A stretch of DNA of 54,537 bases from an uncultured Paraprevotella sp. (GCA_900548345.1 URKA01000021.1:1-54537), one strand, 5' to 3'. Shown: positions 24,429 to 33,901, numbered from the stretch's first letter. The notes: generated by a model not told the origin, from the letters alone. Program-made: numbers and translations.

Positions 24429-26468
24429 ATGAAAATGAGATTCAAACATTGGCTTCCGGTCGTGTTCTTCGCATCCGTACCGTTAGCTTCCTGCATGCAG
24501 ACCAATTCGCAGACGACAGGTATCGACCTGAACAATCTGGACACCACCGCCCATCCCGGACGGAACTTCTACCAGTATGCCTGCGGCGGATGGATGAAAG
24601 CGCATCCGCTCACTGATGAGTATTCCCGTTACGGAAGTTTTGAGGAACTCATTGAGAACAACAACAACCAGTTGCGCGACCTGATAACCTCGCTGGCGGA
24701 GACGAAGCATGCCGACGGTTCGTTGGAGCAGAAAATCGGCGACCTGTACAACATCGCGATGGACAGCACCAAGCAGAACAAGGATGGTTTCACGCCTATA
24801 CAGGCCGATTTTCAGGCCATTGCCTCGTTGCAAGACGTGGCGGAAGTGTGGCCGATGATGACGGAGCTGATGCGCAAAGGGGTATCCGGCTATTTTGATT
24901 TCTATATAGATGCCGATGCCAAGAACAGCAGCATGAACATCGTCAATGTCGTGCAAGGCGGACTGAGCCTCGGCGAGAAGGAATACTATACGGACAACGA
25001 TACGGTGACTGCCGGTATCCGCAAGGAATTTGTCGCCCACATGGGCAAGATGTTCGCCTTGTGCGGTGATACGCCCGAAGAGGCGGCAGCCAAAGCCGAA
25101 GCCGTGATGAAGATTGAAAGCCGTATAGCCGTGCCTTCTTTCTCGGCCACACAGCAGCGCGACCCCGAAAAGAACTACCACAAGATGACGGTGGAAGACC
25201 TGAAGAAGGATTATGCCGGCATCGGTTGGGACAGACTGTTCGAGGCGATGGGGATGAAAGACGTGAAAGACGTCAACGTGGCCCAGCCGGAACCCATCCT
25301 GGAGGTCGGGAAGATTCTGACAGAGGCTCCGTTGGCCGACCAGAAGGCTTACATGCAATGGAAACTGATAGCTGCCGCCTCGCCTTATCTGAGCGATGCG
25401 TTCCGCACATGCCGGTTCGATTTCTACGGACGTGTGTTGAGCGGTGCGCAGCAGGAACGTCCCCGCTGGAAGCGCGCCGTGTCGACGGTGGAAGGCGTGA
25501 TGGGCGAAGGGCTCGGACGGCTCTATGTAGACAAGCATTTCCCTGCGGCAGCCAAGGAACGCATGGTGAAACTGGTGAAGAACCTGCAGGCATCGCTGGC
25601 CGAACGCATCAAGGTGCAGGATTGGATGAGTGAGGAAACCAAGAAGGTGGCGCTCGAAAAACTGAATGCCTTTTATGTCAAGGTGGGCTATCCCGACACG
25701 TGGCGCGACTATTCCGGTCTGGAAATCAAGGACGACAGCTATTGGGCCAACATCGTGCGCAGCTACGAGTTCGACCTGGCCTATACGGTGGAGAAGAAAC
25801 TGAACAAGCCCGTCGACCGCGACGAGTGGTACATGACGCCGCAGACGGTGAATGCCTACTACAATCCTACGACGAACGAAATCTGTTTTCCCGCAGGCAT
25901 CCTGCAACCTCCGTTCTTCAATATGGAGGCCGACGATGCCGCCAACTACGGGGCCATCGGTGTGGTCATCGGACATGAGATGACCCATGGATTTGACGAC
26001 CAGGGTCGTCAGTTCGACAAGAACGGCAACCTCACCGACTGGTGGGCACCCGGCGATGCGGAACGCTTTGAGGAGCGTGTGAGCGTGATGCGCGATTTCT
26101 TCAATGGTATAGAGGTGCTGCCCGGCCTGAAGGCGAACGGCGCACTGACATTGGGTGAGAATCTGGCCGACCATGGTGGACTGATGGTGGCCTTCAATGC
26201 CTTGCGGAAAGCCATGGAAGAGACACCGCTGGAAACGAAAGACGGTTTCACGCCCGAACAGCGTTTCTTCCTGTCGTATGCCAATGTATGGGCGGGCAAC
26301 ATTCGTGACGAGGAAATCCGTCGCCGTACCAAGAGCGACCCGCATTCATTGGGGCGCTGGCGTGTGGACGGTGCGCTTCCCCACATCGACATGTGGTATG
26401 AAGCCTTCGGCATCACCGAGCAGGACCCCATGTTCATCCCGAAGGAAGAGCGCGTGAAAATCTGGTAA
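24429..26468 (+). CDS. M13 family zinc metallopeptidase, lipoprotein
   Basis: Neprilysin-type endopeptidases cut short peptides. The 679-residue protein has a signal peptide with a likely lipobox (LASC, Cys22), the M13 N-terminal helical domain, and the catalytic domain with HEMTH (His516, Glu517, His520) and the third zinc ligand in GENLADHGG (Glu577). The motif NAYYNPTTNEICFPAGI, typical of the family, precedes them. It is expected to be surface or periplasmic. It follows the ABC-F gene by 40 bases and may share its transcript. It ends before a very long inverted repeat at 26479. Confidence 0.93.
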   Translation: MKMRFKHWLPVVFFASVPLASCMQTNSQTTGIDLNNLDTTAHPGRNFYQYACGGWMKAHPLTDEYSRYGSFEELIENNNNQLRDLITSLAETKHADGSLEQKIGDLYNIAMDSTKQNKDGFTPIQADFQAIASLQDVAEVWPMMTELMRKGVSGYFDFYIDADAKNSSMNIVNVVQGGLSLGEKEYYTDNDTVTAGIRKEFVAHMGKMFALCGDTPEEAAAKAEAVMKIESRIAVPSFSATQQRDPEKNYHKMTVEDLKKDYAGIGWDRLFEAMGMKDVKDVNVAQPEPILEVGKILTEAPLADQKAYMQWKLIAAASPYLSDAFRTCRFDFYGRVLSGAQQERPRWKRAVSTVEGVMGEGLGRLYVDKHFPAAAKERMVKLVKNLQASLAERIKVQDWMSEETKKVALEKLNAFYVKVGYPDTWRDYSGLEIKDDSYWANIVRSYEFDLAYTVEKKLNKPVDRDEWYMTPQTVNAYYNPTTNEICFPAGILQPPFFNMEADDAANYGAIGVVIGHEMTHGFDDQGRQFDKNGNLTDWWAPGDAERFEERVSVMRDFFNGIEVLPGLKANGALTLGENLADHGGLMVAFNALRKAMEETPLETKDGFTPEQRFFLSYANVWAGNIRDEEIRRRTKSDPHSLGRWRVDGALPHIDMWYEAFGITEQDPMFIPKEERVKIW

Positions 26469-26478
26469 TGTGCAGGAT

Positions 26479-26586
26479 GGCACGTAGATGACACAAGATG
26501 CGACAGATGACCACAGATTTCTATTTTTCTTTATTATGATAAATTAAACTGTGGTCATCTGTCGCATCTTGTGTCATCTGTGTGCC
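26479..26586. repeat. Long inverted repeat with 38-base arms
   Basis: The left arm 26479-26516 and right arm 26549-26586 are complementary at 36 of 38 positions, with a 32-base A/T-rich spacer. The arms are built from repeats of the type AGATGACAC and CAGATGACC with a period near 10-12 bases. It sits between the M13 peptidase and metA. It may work as a terminator or an RNA-stabilising hairpin, although no T run follows. Confidence 0.85.
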
Positions 26587-26637
26587 ATTGTGAATAGTAA
26601 ATAGGTGCAAAATAGCGGAATATTGGTGGGATTTTGC

Positions 26638-26645
26638 TAAATTTG
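26638..26645 (+). promoter_or_regulatory. Promoter -7 box for metA
   Basis: TAAATTTG at 26638-26645 fits TAnnTTTG, 35 bases before the start codon. This leaves a leader of only about 25 bases, too short for a riboswitch. Confidence 0.45.
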
Positions 26646-26679
26646 CATCCCGTACAAGAATGATAAAAACCTGATAGAT

Positions 26680-27597
26680 ATGCCTCTGAATTTACCGGAC
26701 AGGCTTCCTGCCATCGAGTTGCTGAAACAAGAGAATATATTCGTTATCGACACAACAAGGGCTTCGGCGCAGGACATCCGCCCCTTGCGCATTGTCATAC
26801 TGAACCTGATGCCGTTGAAGATTACGACCGAAACGGATTTGATTCGCCTGTTGTCCAATACACCGTTGCAGATTGAAGTATCCTTCATGAAAGTAAAAGG
26901 CCATACGTCCAAGAATACGCCGGTGGAACACATGAAAGCCTTCTACCGTGACTTTGAACTGATGAGGCACGAGAAGTTCGACGGCATGATTATCACCGGT
27001 GCGCCCGTGGAGCATCTGGATTATTCCGAAGTGACCTACTGGAACGAAATCACGGAGATATTCGACTGGTCGCGCACGCATGTCACGTCGACCCTTTATA
27101 TCTGCTGGGCGGCACAGGCCGGACTTTTCCATCATTACGGTGTGCCCAAATATGCGTTGGACAAGAAGATGTTCGGCATCTTCAAACAGCATCCGCTGGA
27201 TGCCCGGCTGTCCATCTTCCGCGGCTTCGACGATGAGTTCTATATGCCGCACAGCCGCCATACCGAGATTCGCAGGGAAGACATTCTTGCGCGTCCCGAA
27301 TTGCAGTTGGTGGCGGAGTCTCCGCAGTCGGGTGTTTGCATGGTGATGGCGCGCGGCGGCAGGGAAATCTATGTGACGGGACATTCCGAATATTCTCCCG
27401 ATACGCTCGACACCGAATACCGTCGCGATTTGGACAAGGGACTTCCCATTGACATGCCGGTCAACTACTATCGGAACGACAATCCGGCCGAAGGGCCTGT
27501 CGTGACGTGGCGTGCCCACGGCAACCTGTTGTTCTCCAACTGGCTGAACTACTATGTCTATCAGGAAACACCTTATAACGTGGACGACATACGATGA
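26680..27597 (+). CDS. Homoserine O-acyltransferase MetA, predicted acetyl-CoA type
   Basis: The enzyme acylates homoserine in methionine synthesis. The 305-residue product carries the catalytic Cys142 (YICWAAQAG), His235 and Glu237 (TGHSEYS). The residue at 111 is Glu (GAPVEH). In this family a Glu at this position has been linked to acetyl-CoA use and a Gly to succinyl-CoA use, so this enzyme is predicted to be an acetyltransferase despite the common succinyltransferase label. The stop overlaps the U32 gene start by 4 bases (ATGA). Confidence 0.93.
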   Translation: MPLNLPDRLPAIELLKQENIFVIDTTRASAQDIRPLRIVILNLMPLKITTETDLIRLLSNTPLQIEVSFMKVKGHTSKNTPVEHMKAFYRDFELMRHEKFDGMIITGAPVEHLDYSEVTYWNEITEIFDWSRTHVTSTLYICWAAQAGLFHHYGVPKYALDKKMFGIFKQHPLDARLSIFRGFDDEFYMPHSRHTEIRREDILARPELQLVAESPQSGVCMVMARGGREIYVTGHSEYSPDTLDTEYRRDLDKGLPIDMPVNYYRNDNPAEGPVVTWRAHGNLLFSNWLNYYVYQETPYNVDDIR

Positions 27598-29441
27598 TGA
27601 GGCGACGTTTCATAGAACTGCTGGCTCCGGCCAAGAATATCGAGTGTGGCATGGCGGCCGTAGACCATGGGGCAGATGCCGTCTATATCGGTGCGCCGCG
27701 TTTCGGCGCACGGGCTTCGGCCGGCAACAGTGTGGCCGACATTGCCCGTCTGGTGGCCTATGCCCATGTCTATCGTGTGAAAGTGTACGTGACGCTCAAC
27801 ACCATCCTGAAGGATGAGGAACTGGCCGATACGGAACGGCTTGCATGGGATTTGTATCGCTGCGGTGTGGACGCCCTGATTGTGCAGGATATGGGATTGC
27901 TGGAACTGAATCTGCCGCCGATACCGTTGCATGCCAGTACACAGATGGACAACCGTACGCCGGAGAAGGTGCGTTTCCTGCAAGAACAGGGTTTCGGGCA
28001 GGTCGTGCTGGCGCGTGAACTGTCCCTGAAAGAAATACGTGCCATACACGATGTTTGCGATGTGCCCCTTGAAGTGTTCGTTCATGGCGCACTTTGCGTG
28101 AGTTACAGCGGACAGTGCTACGTGTCGCAGCATTGTTTCGGACGCAGTGCGAACCGCGGAGAGTGTGCGCAGTTCTGCCGCCTGAAGTTCGATATGACCG
28201 ACCGTGACGGACGGATAATCGTGCGGGGCAAACATCTGCTTTCGCTCAAGGATATGAACCGGACGGCCGAACTGGAGAGCCTGCTGGACGCCGGAGTGTC
28301 CTCGTTCAAGATAGAAGGCCGGCTGAAGGATGTGAATTATGTGAAGAACGTGACGGCATGGTATCGCCGGGCACTGGACGGCATCATCGACCGACATCCC
28401 GAATATGGCCGTGCGTCGTCCGGTCGGGTGCATCTGAATTTCGTGCCGTGTCCGGAGAAGAGTTTCAACCGTGGCTTTACGGACTATTTCCTGTACGGAC
28501 GCACGCCCGATATATTCTCGTTCCATACGCCTAAATCGGTTGGCGAAGAAGTGGGGTTTGTGAAAGAAATACGCGGCCGCAGTCTTGTGGTGGCAGGTAC
28601 GGCTTCTTTTGCCAACGGTGACGGACTGTGTTATATGGACGGTCAGGGCGAATTGAAAGGCTTTCGTGTGAACAGGGTCGAGGACAACAGGATTTACCCC
28701 GTGGAGATGCCGGCCGTGCGGCCCCGTACCCGTTTGTTCCGTAATTACGATAAGGCGTTCGAGGATGCCTTGTCGCGTCAGTCGGCCGTGCGCCAGATAT
28801 CCCTGTGGTGGACGCTCGGTGAGTATGCCGGCGGTTTCGTGCTGACGGCGCGTACCGAGGACGAGGTGTCCGTGTCGTTGTCATTCCCCTGCGAGAAAAC
28901 GCTTGCACGTACTTCGCAAGCCGACAATATCCGTACGCAGCTATCGAAACTGGGCCAGACGCCGTTTGAAGCCGCAGATACGGATATCCGTTTGTCAGCC
29001 GGTTGGTTCATACCCTCCTCATCGCTGGCGGAATGGCGGCGTAAGGTGGTGGAACGGTTGCTTTCCGCCATGCGGATGAACACGCCGCTCGCTGTGCGCC
29101 GGTCGGGTAATATTTCTGCGGGACAGGCTGGAAAAACAGAACCTTTCGTGGAAAAAGGCCTGACTTATCTTGCCAATGTGATGAACCGCAAGGCGGAGGC
29201 TTTCTACCGCAAGGCAGGAGCGGAAAGGGTGGAGCCGGCTTTCGAGAAGGCTGAACCTGCAGGCGGGGCACTGATGTTTTGCAAACATTGTCTGCGCTAC
29301 AGCATGGGATGGTGTCCCCGTTACGGTAGCGAAAAGTCGCCTTACAGCGAGCCTTATTTTCTGGTGTCGGCCGACGGACGCCGTTTCCGTCTGGAATTCG
29401 ATTGCAGGAATTGTCAGATGAAACTCTATGCCGATGACTAA
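27594..29441 (+). CDS. U32 family protein (RlhA-like)
   Basis: Family members include RlhA, which hydroxylates a cytidine of 23S rRNA, and other prephenate-dependent RNA modification enzymes; the peptidase label is historical. The 615-residue product starts with ELLAPAKNIECGMAAVDHGA and holds the U32 signature around residues 160-200, with several cysteines (LCVSYSGQCYVS, CFGRSANRGECAQFCR) suited to an iron-sulfur cluster. A C-terminal extension (about residues 420-615) ends with further cysteine pairs (FCKHC, DCRNC). It is translationally coupled to metA and overlaps the next gene by 14 bases, so all three are probably one operon. Confidence 0.88.
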   Translation: MMRRRFIELLAPAKNIECGMAAVDHGADAVYIGAPRFGARASAGNSVADIARLVAYAHVYRVKVYVTLNTILKDEELADTERLAWDLYRCGVDALIVQDMGLLELNLPPIPLHASTQMDNRTPEKVRFLQEQGFGQVVLARELSLKEIRAIHDVCDVPLEVFVHGALCVSYSGQCYVSQHCFGRSANRGECAQFCRLKFDMTDRDGRIIVRGKHLLSLKDMNRTAELESLLDAGVSSFKIEGRLKDVNYVKNVTAWYRRALDGIIDRHPEYGRASSGRVHLNFVPCPEKSFNRGFTDYFLYGRTPDIFSFHTPKSVGEEVGFVKEIRGRSLVVAGTASFANGDGLCYMDGQGELKGFRVNRVEDNRIYPVEMPAVRPRTRLFRNYDKAFEDALSRQSAVRQISLWWTLGEYAGGFVLTARTEDEVSVSLSFPCEKTLARTSQADNIRTQLSKLGQTPFEAADTDIRLSAGWFIPSSSLAEWRRKVVERLLSAMRMNTPLAVRRSGNISAGQAGKTEPFVEKGLTYLANVMNRKAEAFYRKAGAERVEPAFEKAEPAGGALMFCKHCLRYSMGWCPRYGSEKSPYSEPYFLVSADGRRFRLEFDCRNCQMKLYADD

Positions 29442-30426
29442 GTTTACCTATATCTTTTTGTGTGTGCTGCTGTCAGGCCTGTTCGGTGCCTGCTATTATC
29501 CGCAGTCCGATTATGCCGACGCTTGGGATTTGACAGACGAGCGGAGGGATTCGATGGATTTCGAGGCGCGTCACCATTATACGGAAAACTTCAATTTCCT
29601 CGTGACCGGCGACACGCTTTTCCTGCAAGAGAAGCGTCCGTCGTTGTGCCTGCCGACGGGTGGCGACACCTTGGGGGTGAGTGTGGTTGAAGACGACCGC
29701 CTGGTGGTGGCGGATATACTGATAGTGCCGCAAGACACGGTGGACTCCGTATGGGTAAAGGTGGCGCGCGACCAGCTGACGATGGGGTGGGTGCATGAAA
29801 CGGATTTGCTGGCGAATGTGATTCCCGATGATTCCATCTCGTATTTCATCCATGTGTTCAGCAATTCCCATCTGATTTATTTTCTTTCCGCATTGGGTGT
29901 GCTGTCTGTGTTGTATATTGTGCGGCGCATGCGCCGCAAACGTTTCCGCATGGTACACTTCGACGATATAGGCAGTTGTTACCCTACCTTGTTGTGCTTG
30001 ACCTTGTCGGGAGCCGCTACATTGTACGCCAGCATGCAGAAGTTTGTGCCCGAAACCTGGGTGGAGTTTTATTATCATCCCACGCTCAATCCGTTCGGGC
30101 TTCCGTTCTGCCTAGGGCTGTTCATCGCGTCCGTATGGTTGATTGTCCTGCTGGCCATAGCCGTAGCGGATGATGTCAGGCGTCAGTTGCCTTTTCGCGA
30201 GGCATTGCTTTATCTTTTCGCTTTGGCGGGGATGTGTGCGGGGTGTTATCTCTTTTTCTCCCTGACCACCTTATATTATATAGGATACCCTTGTCTGTTG
30301 GGGTATGTCGTATGGGCGTTGAGGCGGTACTACACGTTGAGCCGTTGCGAGTATCTGTGCGGCAAATGCGGCGCAAAGATGCGCCGCAAGGGGCGTTGCC
30401 CGCGTTGCGGGGTGATGAACGAGTAG
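29428..30426 (+). CDS. Membrane lipoprotein-like protein with C-terminal zinc ribbon
   Basis: The 332-residue product has a signal peptide with a possible lipobox (FGAC, Cys22), an N-terminal soluble part resembling an SH3-like wall-binding fold (VKVARDQLTMGWVHETDLL), about four or five membrane segments (about residues 142-160, 188-205, 225-248, 260-295), and a C-terminal zinc ribbon (CGKCGAKMRRKGRCPRCG). A second ATG at 29434 is an alternative start. It overlaps the U32 gene, is convergent with the TonB receptor gene, and its function is unknown. Confidence 0.7.
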   Translation: MPMTKFTYIFLCVLLSGLFGACYYPQSDYADAWDLTDERRDSMDFEARHHYTENFNFLVTGDTLFLQEKRPSLCLPTGGDTLGVSVVEDDRLVVADILIVPQDTVDSVWVKVARDQLTMGWVHETDLLANVIPDDSISYFIHVFSNSHLIYFLSALGVLSVLYIVRRMRRKRFRMVHFDDIGSCYPTLLCLTLSGAATLYASMQKFVPETWVEFYYHPTLNPFGLPFCLGLFIASVWLIVLLAIAVADDVRRQLPFREALLYLFALAGMCAGCYLFFSLTTLYYIGYPCLLGYVVWALRRYYTLSRCEYLCGKCGAKMRRKGRCPRCGVMNE

Positions 30427-30451
30427 CTTTCCTCTTTCTTTCCGGCCGGTA

Positions 30452-32893
30452 TCAGAAATGCAGGCTGATGTCCACACCGAACTGGAACGGATTGCCGGTC
30501 TGGCCGAATGCGAGTTCCTTGGTGGTGGCCGAAGAAGTGAAGAAGAATGTGTCGTAACGCGTGTCGGTCAGGTTCTTTCCCCAGACATCGATACGTACAG
30601 GGCCGAAATCGGCTCCCGCATGTGCGTTCAGCAGGGCATAGAACGGCTGGCGGTATGTATTCTCCTCGTTCCAGTAAATTTTTCCCGATCCGTTGGTATT
30701 GATGCCGCAGAAGATGCGCTTGACGGCTTTCCCGTCTTTCACAGGACGACTGTACTCCACTCCCGCATTCATCGTGTGTGCCGGAACGAATGGCACGCGG
30801 TTGCCTTTATAGTCTATAGCCGTCTGGTTTTGGCTCTCGTCTGCACTTTGCACCTCATATCGGCAGAATGTGGCGTGTGTGTAGCCGTACGAGGCGTTCC
30901 ATGTCAGACAGTTGTCTAATGCGGCTCCTTGAAGGCTGATTTCCATTCCGGTGCTCCGTCCCTTTCCTGCATTCACCATGGCACGGCCCAGTCCGCTGCC
31001 GACGAATCGTGAAATCTGTTGGTCGTGTACGTCCATGTAGAATGCGGCAATGTCGGCCTGCAGTCTGTGTCCGAAGAGCGAGAAGTGTCCGCCGACCTCA
31101 TAGTTGTAACTGTATTCCGGGCGGTATTTTGTTTGTGCCGGCGTGCCCGCGAATGTTTCCTGCGGAATCTTGTCCGTAATCATTTTCTTGACGGCTTCGG
31201 GCATACGGTTGAACATGGGGCCGTTCAGCACTTCTTCCGTCTTGGCTTTGACCGATGCCATCATCCGGCTTTGCAGTTCTCCCTGCACGAGGTCGCTGAA
31301 CATCTGTACGTTGTAGCCACCGCTTCTGTATCCCTTGCTCCAGCTTGCATACACATTGTTGCGCCGGTCGAGCTGATACTGGAGAGCCACTTTGGGCAGC
31401 CATTGCAGATAGTCGTGGCTCAACTCTCCCGTGAATCCGCTCCGGTCGGACAGGTCTTCTAACTTGAGCGGCATCATTGGTGACGTGAGTGAGAGGTCAT
31501 AGTCTATCTGTCCGCCGTAATTATGTTTGAGGTGCATCTTTTCATATTCAAGCCGAATGCCGGTCGTGAGGCTCAGTCCGGATACGTTGAACAAATCGTT
31601 GACCGTACTTTGGTGAAACAGGGCCGCATCGGCTGTCGGGGTGTCGAACGCACCGTCTGCCACAAAGGTCGGGTCGTGCATGGTCAGATTCAGGCTCATG
31701 CCCGAAGGGCGGAGCTGGTTGTTGGCCCGTTCGAAAACAGTGTTCATGAAAGTCTCGGTCAGGGTTACAGGGCTTTTCGTGTGCAGGGTCTGATACATGG
31801 CATAAATTCCGCTGACCCATTCCCAGCGGGCCTTGAAACGGCTTTTGATGGTGATTTCCTCACTGATGGAGTTGATTCTCTGCTTTTGTGTCAGCGAAAA
31901 GAAGTCCATGTTCGTGAAGTCTTGGTCAATCGTCATATTGTCGTTCAGGTTCTGGTAGGCCGTGACGGTGGAGAGAATGAAGCTACGGCCTGTGTATTCA
32001 GCGTTCAGGCTGCTGTTCAACAGACTCCGTCGGTAAAAGCAGGGATTGTTGTAAATGATGCGGCCTATGTTTTCGGGCATAGGCTCGTTGCCTTCACTTT
32101 CGGCTGTTCCGGCATATCGGTAGGGATAGCCGTGGTCTTCGCGGTAGGAGTAGTCGGTAGAGAAATCCAAGGTCCATCTTTGTCTTCCGGGCTTGCCGAC
32201 GAGTCTGACTTTTCCGCCTGCCGTTTCCTTTCCTCCGGTCTTTTCATGCCGCGTCCCATTGTAGAAGAAACCTTCGCTGTGCTTGTAAAAAGCACCTGCA
32301 GAGAAGGCCCATGAAGCGTTGACCTTCTGGCTGTGGGAGGCCGAGATGCGGTAACCGTTATCCTTGACGGATGTTCCCATGTGAATGTCCGTTCCTTGAT
32401 AGTCAAACGGATTGCGGGTGAAGATGCGTATCAGTCCGCCCATGACATTGCGTCCGTATAGTGTGCCTTGCGGGCCTCGCAATACATCTATGCGCTCAAT
32501 GTTCATGCAGTCTGTGTCGTAGGCACTTTTGTCGGTATAAGCCACGTTGTCCACATACAGGCCTACGGCAGGAGTGTTGATGCGGGAACCGACACCGCGT
32601 ATGTAGGCAGCCGAGGTCAGTCCGCTTCCATAGTCGGGCATATAAAAGTTGGGAACGTAGCCCGACAACTCTTTTATGGAGGTGATGTGCATGTCTTCCA
32701 GCCCGTTGTGCCCGAACAACGACACGGCCGTAGGCATTTGCCGTAATTTGGTGGTTTCCTTAGGTGTATGTATGATAACGACTTCTTCTATGTCTTTGAT
32801 TCGGGTAGTGTCCATACAGTTTTCGTCAATGCCGTCGGCGTGCATCGCATGGTGTACGGTGAGCAATGTGATGATAAGGATGATTTTTTTCAT
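30452..32893 (-). CDS. TonB-dependent outer-membrane receptor, substrate unknown
   Basis: The 813-residue product (from the ATG at 32893) has a signal peptide (KKIILIITLLTVHHAMHA), a TonB-box-like segment (IEEVVII), a plug domain (ERIDVLRGPQGTLYGRN near residue 130) and a C-terminal beta barrel ending in Phe. It lacks the SusC-type N-terminal carboxypeptidase-like domain and has no SusD partner, so it resembles siderophore or small-molecule receptors more than glycan importers. A longer frame to 32950 is open, but the promoter at 32920 falls inside it, which supports the shorter start. A LuxR-type regulator gene lies directly upstream in the same direction. Confidence 0.88.
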   Translation of the reverse strand: MKKIILIITLLTVHHAMHADGIDENCMDTTRIKDIEEVVIIHTPKETTKLRQMPTAVSLFGHNGLEDMHITSIKELSGYVPNFYMPDYGSGLTSAAYIRGVGSRINTPAVGLYVDNVAYTDKSAYDTDCMNIERIDVLRGPQGTLYGRNVMGGLIRIFTRNPFDYQGTDIHMGTSVKDNGYRISASHSQKVNASWAFSAGAFYKHSEGFFYNGTRHEKTGGKETAGGKVRLVGKPGRQRWTLDFSTDYSYREDHGYPYRYAGTAESEGNEPMPENIGRIIYNNPCFYRRSLLNSSLNAEYTGRSFILSTVTAYQNLNDNMTIDQDFTNMDFFSLTQKQRINSISEEITIKSRFKARWEWVSGIYAMYQTLHTKSPVTLTETFMNTVFERANNQLRPSGMSLNLTMHDPTFVADGAFDTPTADAALFHQSTVNDLFNVSGLSLTTGIRLEYEKMHLKHNYGGQIDYDLSLTSPMMPLKLEDLSDRSGFTGELSHDYLQWLPKVALQYQLDRRNNVYASWSKGYRSGGYNVQMFSDLVQGELQSRMMASVKAKTEEVLNGPMFNRMPEAVKKMITDKIPQETFAGTPAQTKYRPEYSYNYEVGGHFSLFGHRLQADIAAFYMDVHDQQISRFVGSGLGRAMVNAGKGRSTGMEISLQGAALDNCLTWNASYGYTHATFCRYEVQSADESQNQTAIDYKGNRVPFVPAHTMNAGVEYSRPVKDGKAVKRIFCGINTNGSGKIYWNEENTYRQPFYALLNAHAGADFGPVRIDVWGKNLTDTRYDTFFFTSSATTKELAFGQTGNPFQFGVDISLHF

Positions 32894-32919
32894 TCGTGTC
32901 TTCTGAAATTTTGAGAGCA

Positions 32920-32950
32920 CAAAGTTACATTGGTTTGTGAGGTGGTGCAA
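32920..32950 (-). promoter_or_regulatory. Promoter of the TonB receptor gene
   Basis: On the minus strand TTG (32950-32948), 20 bases, then TAACTTTG (32927-32920) match the Bacteroides promoter pattern. The transcript would start about 20 bases before the ATG at 32893. Confidence 0.65.
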
Positions 32951-32986
32951 TCCTTATTTATTAGGATTTTGACTGAAACGGAGCCG

Positions 32987-33601
32987 TCAGATGCGGTCGG
33001 CTTCGATATATCCGTTCATGACAGCATATATGGTAAGGCCGGATACGGAATGTACGTTCAGTTTTTCCATAATGTTCTTCCGGTGTGAGATGACAGTGGT
33101 GATACCGATATGGAGACGGTCGGCAATTTCTTTGTTGGTCAGTCCGCTCACAATTTGTACAAGCACCTCTATTTCGCGGAAAGAAAGGCCGTTGGGGTCG
33201 GCTGTTGTGGTGTGCTGGGAGGTATGGAGGCTTCCGGCCGGCAGATGTTTTCCGTGTGCGTGCGCACTTTGTTGCAGCTGCAACAGCGAGCGTATCATGC
33301 TTTCTTCGTTCTGAAAGATATTGAGCGTGTGAAAATGCGAACTTTGTGTAATTCCCGTGATACCGTTGGTCAGCACGATGGTTTTGTTTTTTCTTTCCAG
33401 AAAGAATGCGGTATGTTCCAGTAAGGTTTGTGAAGAAATGAAGTAATGTACGTACATATCCGGTGTGTCGCGCATGAAAGATTCGAAAGTGTCGAAAGTC
33501 CGTATCACGGCAAAAGGCATCATGCGTATTATCAGTTCTCTCAAGCCTATGGCAGAGAGGGTGTTGGCGTCGATGATGGCTATTTCCAGAGATTGTTTCA
33601 T
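32987..33601 (-). CDS. LuxR-type regulator with degenerate receiver domain
   Basis: The 204-residue protein ends with a clear LuxR helix-turn-helix (LSFREIEVLVQIVSGLTNKE, then IADRLHIGITTVISHRKNIM). The N-terminal 120 residues resemble a response-regulator receiver (LEIAIIDANTLSAIGLRELI), but the place where the phosphorylated Asp is expected reads HYFISSQ, without an acid. It probably does not respond by phosphorylation. The ATG at 33601 fits the promoter -7 box TACCTTTG (minus strand, 33633-33626). Its position just upstream of the TonB receptor suggests that it controls that gene. Confidence 0.82.
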   Translation of the reverse strand: MKQSLEIAIIDANTLSAIGLRELIIRMMPFAVIRTFDTFESFMRDTPDMYVHYFISSQTLLEHTAFFLERKNKTIVLTNGITGITQSSHFHTLNIFQNEESMIRSLLQLQQSAHAHGKHLPAGSLHTSQHTTTADPNGLSFREIEVLVQIVSGLTNKEIADRLHIGITTVISHRKNIMEKLNVHSVSGLTIYAVMNGYIEADRI

Positions 33602-33797
33602 GTAAATCACGGGGTTTGAACTCCGCAAAGGTATATAAATAGGTTGAATTGCGGAAACGAGAATGAGTGTTTTACTTGAAAATGTGGAGGAAGAAGGGGG
33701 AAGGGAGTCGCGGACATTTTCCGGGATATAAAATTCGAATCCTTCTCTTTAACATCGCCGCATGTGCCGTTCGGCATACGCGGTTTATACCAAAAAA

Positions 33798-33820
33798 GCA
33801 TCCCTCACGGGATGCCTTTT
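33798..33820. terminator. Short GC hairpin terminator
   Basis: GCATCCC (33798-33804), loop TCAC, GGGATGC (33809-33815), then CTTTT on the plus side and an A run (33792-33797) giving T on the minus side. It lies upstream of the LuxR-type gene; on the minus strand it would end the small-peptide transcript from 34012. The stretch 33634-33790 holds nothing I can identify. Confidence 0.65.
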
Positions 33821-33901
33821 CCACTTTATTCCATTTTAGTGATTTTCAACTTGAGGTGTTTGCATGATGACATGCAGACACCTGCATTCATGCTTTGGGT
33901 T

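Noticed and set aside
24483..26345. 620-codon open frame on the minus strand opposite the M13 peptidase gene
   Set aside because: It is fully antisense to a clear zinc peptidase, has biased low-complexity His/Leu/Val/Gly content and no domain. It arises from the codon usage of the real gene.
26587..26679. Possible SAM riboswitch before metA
   Set aside because: The promoter box at 26638 leaves a leader of about 25 bases, and the SAM-II core motifs are not present.
31523..32314. 263-codon plus-strand frame opposite the TonB receptor
   Set aside because: Antisense to a clear receptor; no start signals or domain.
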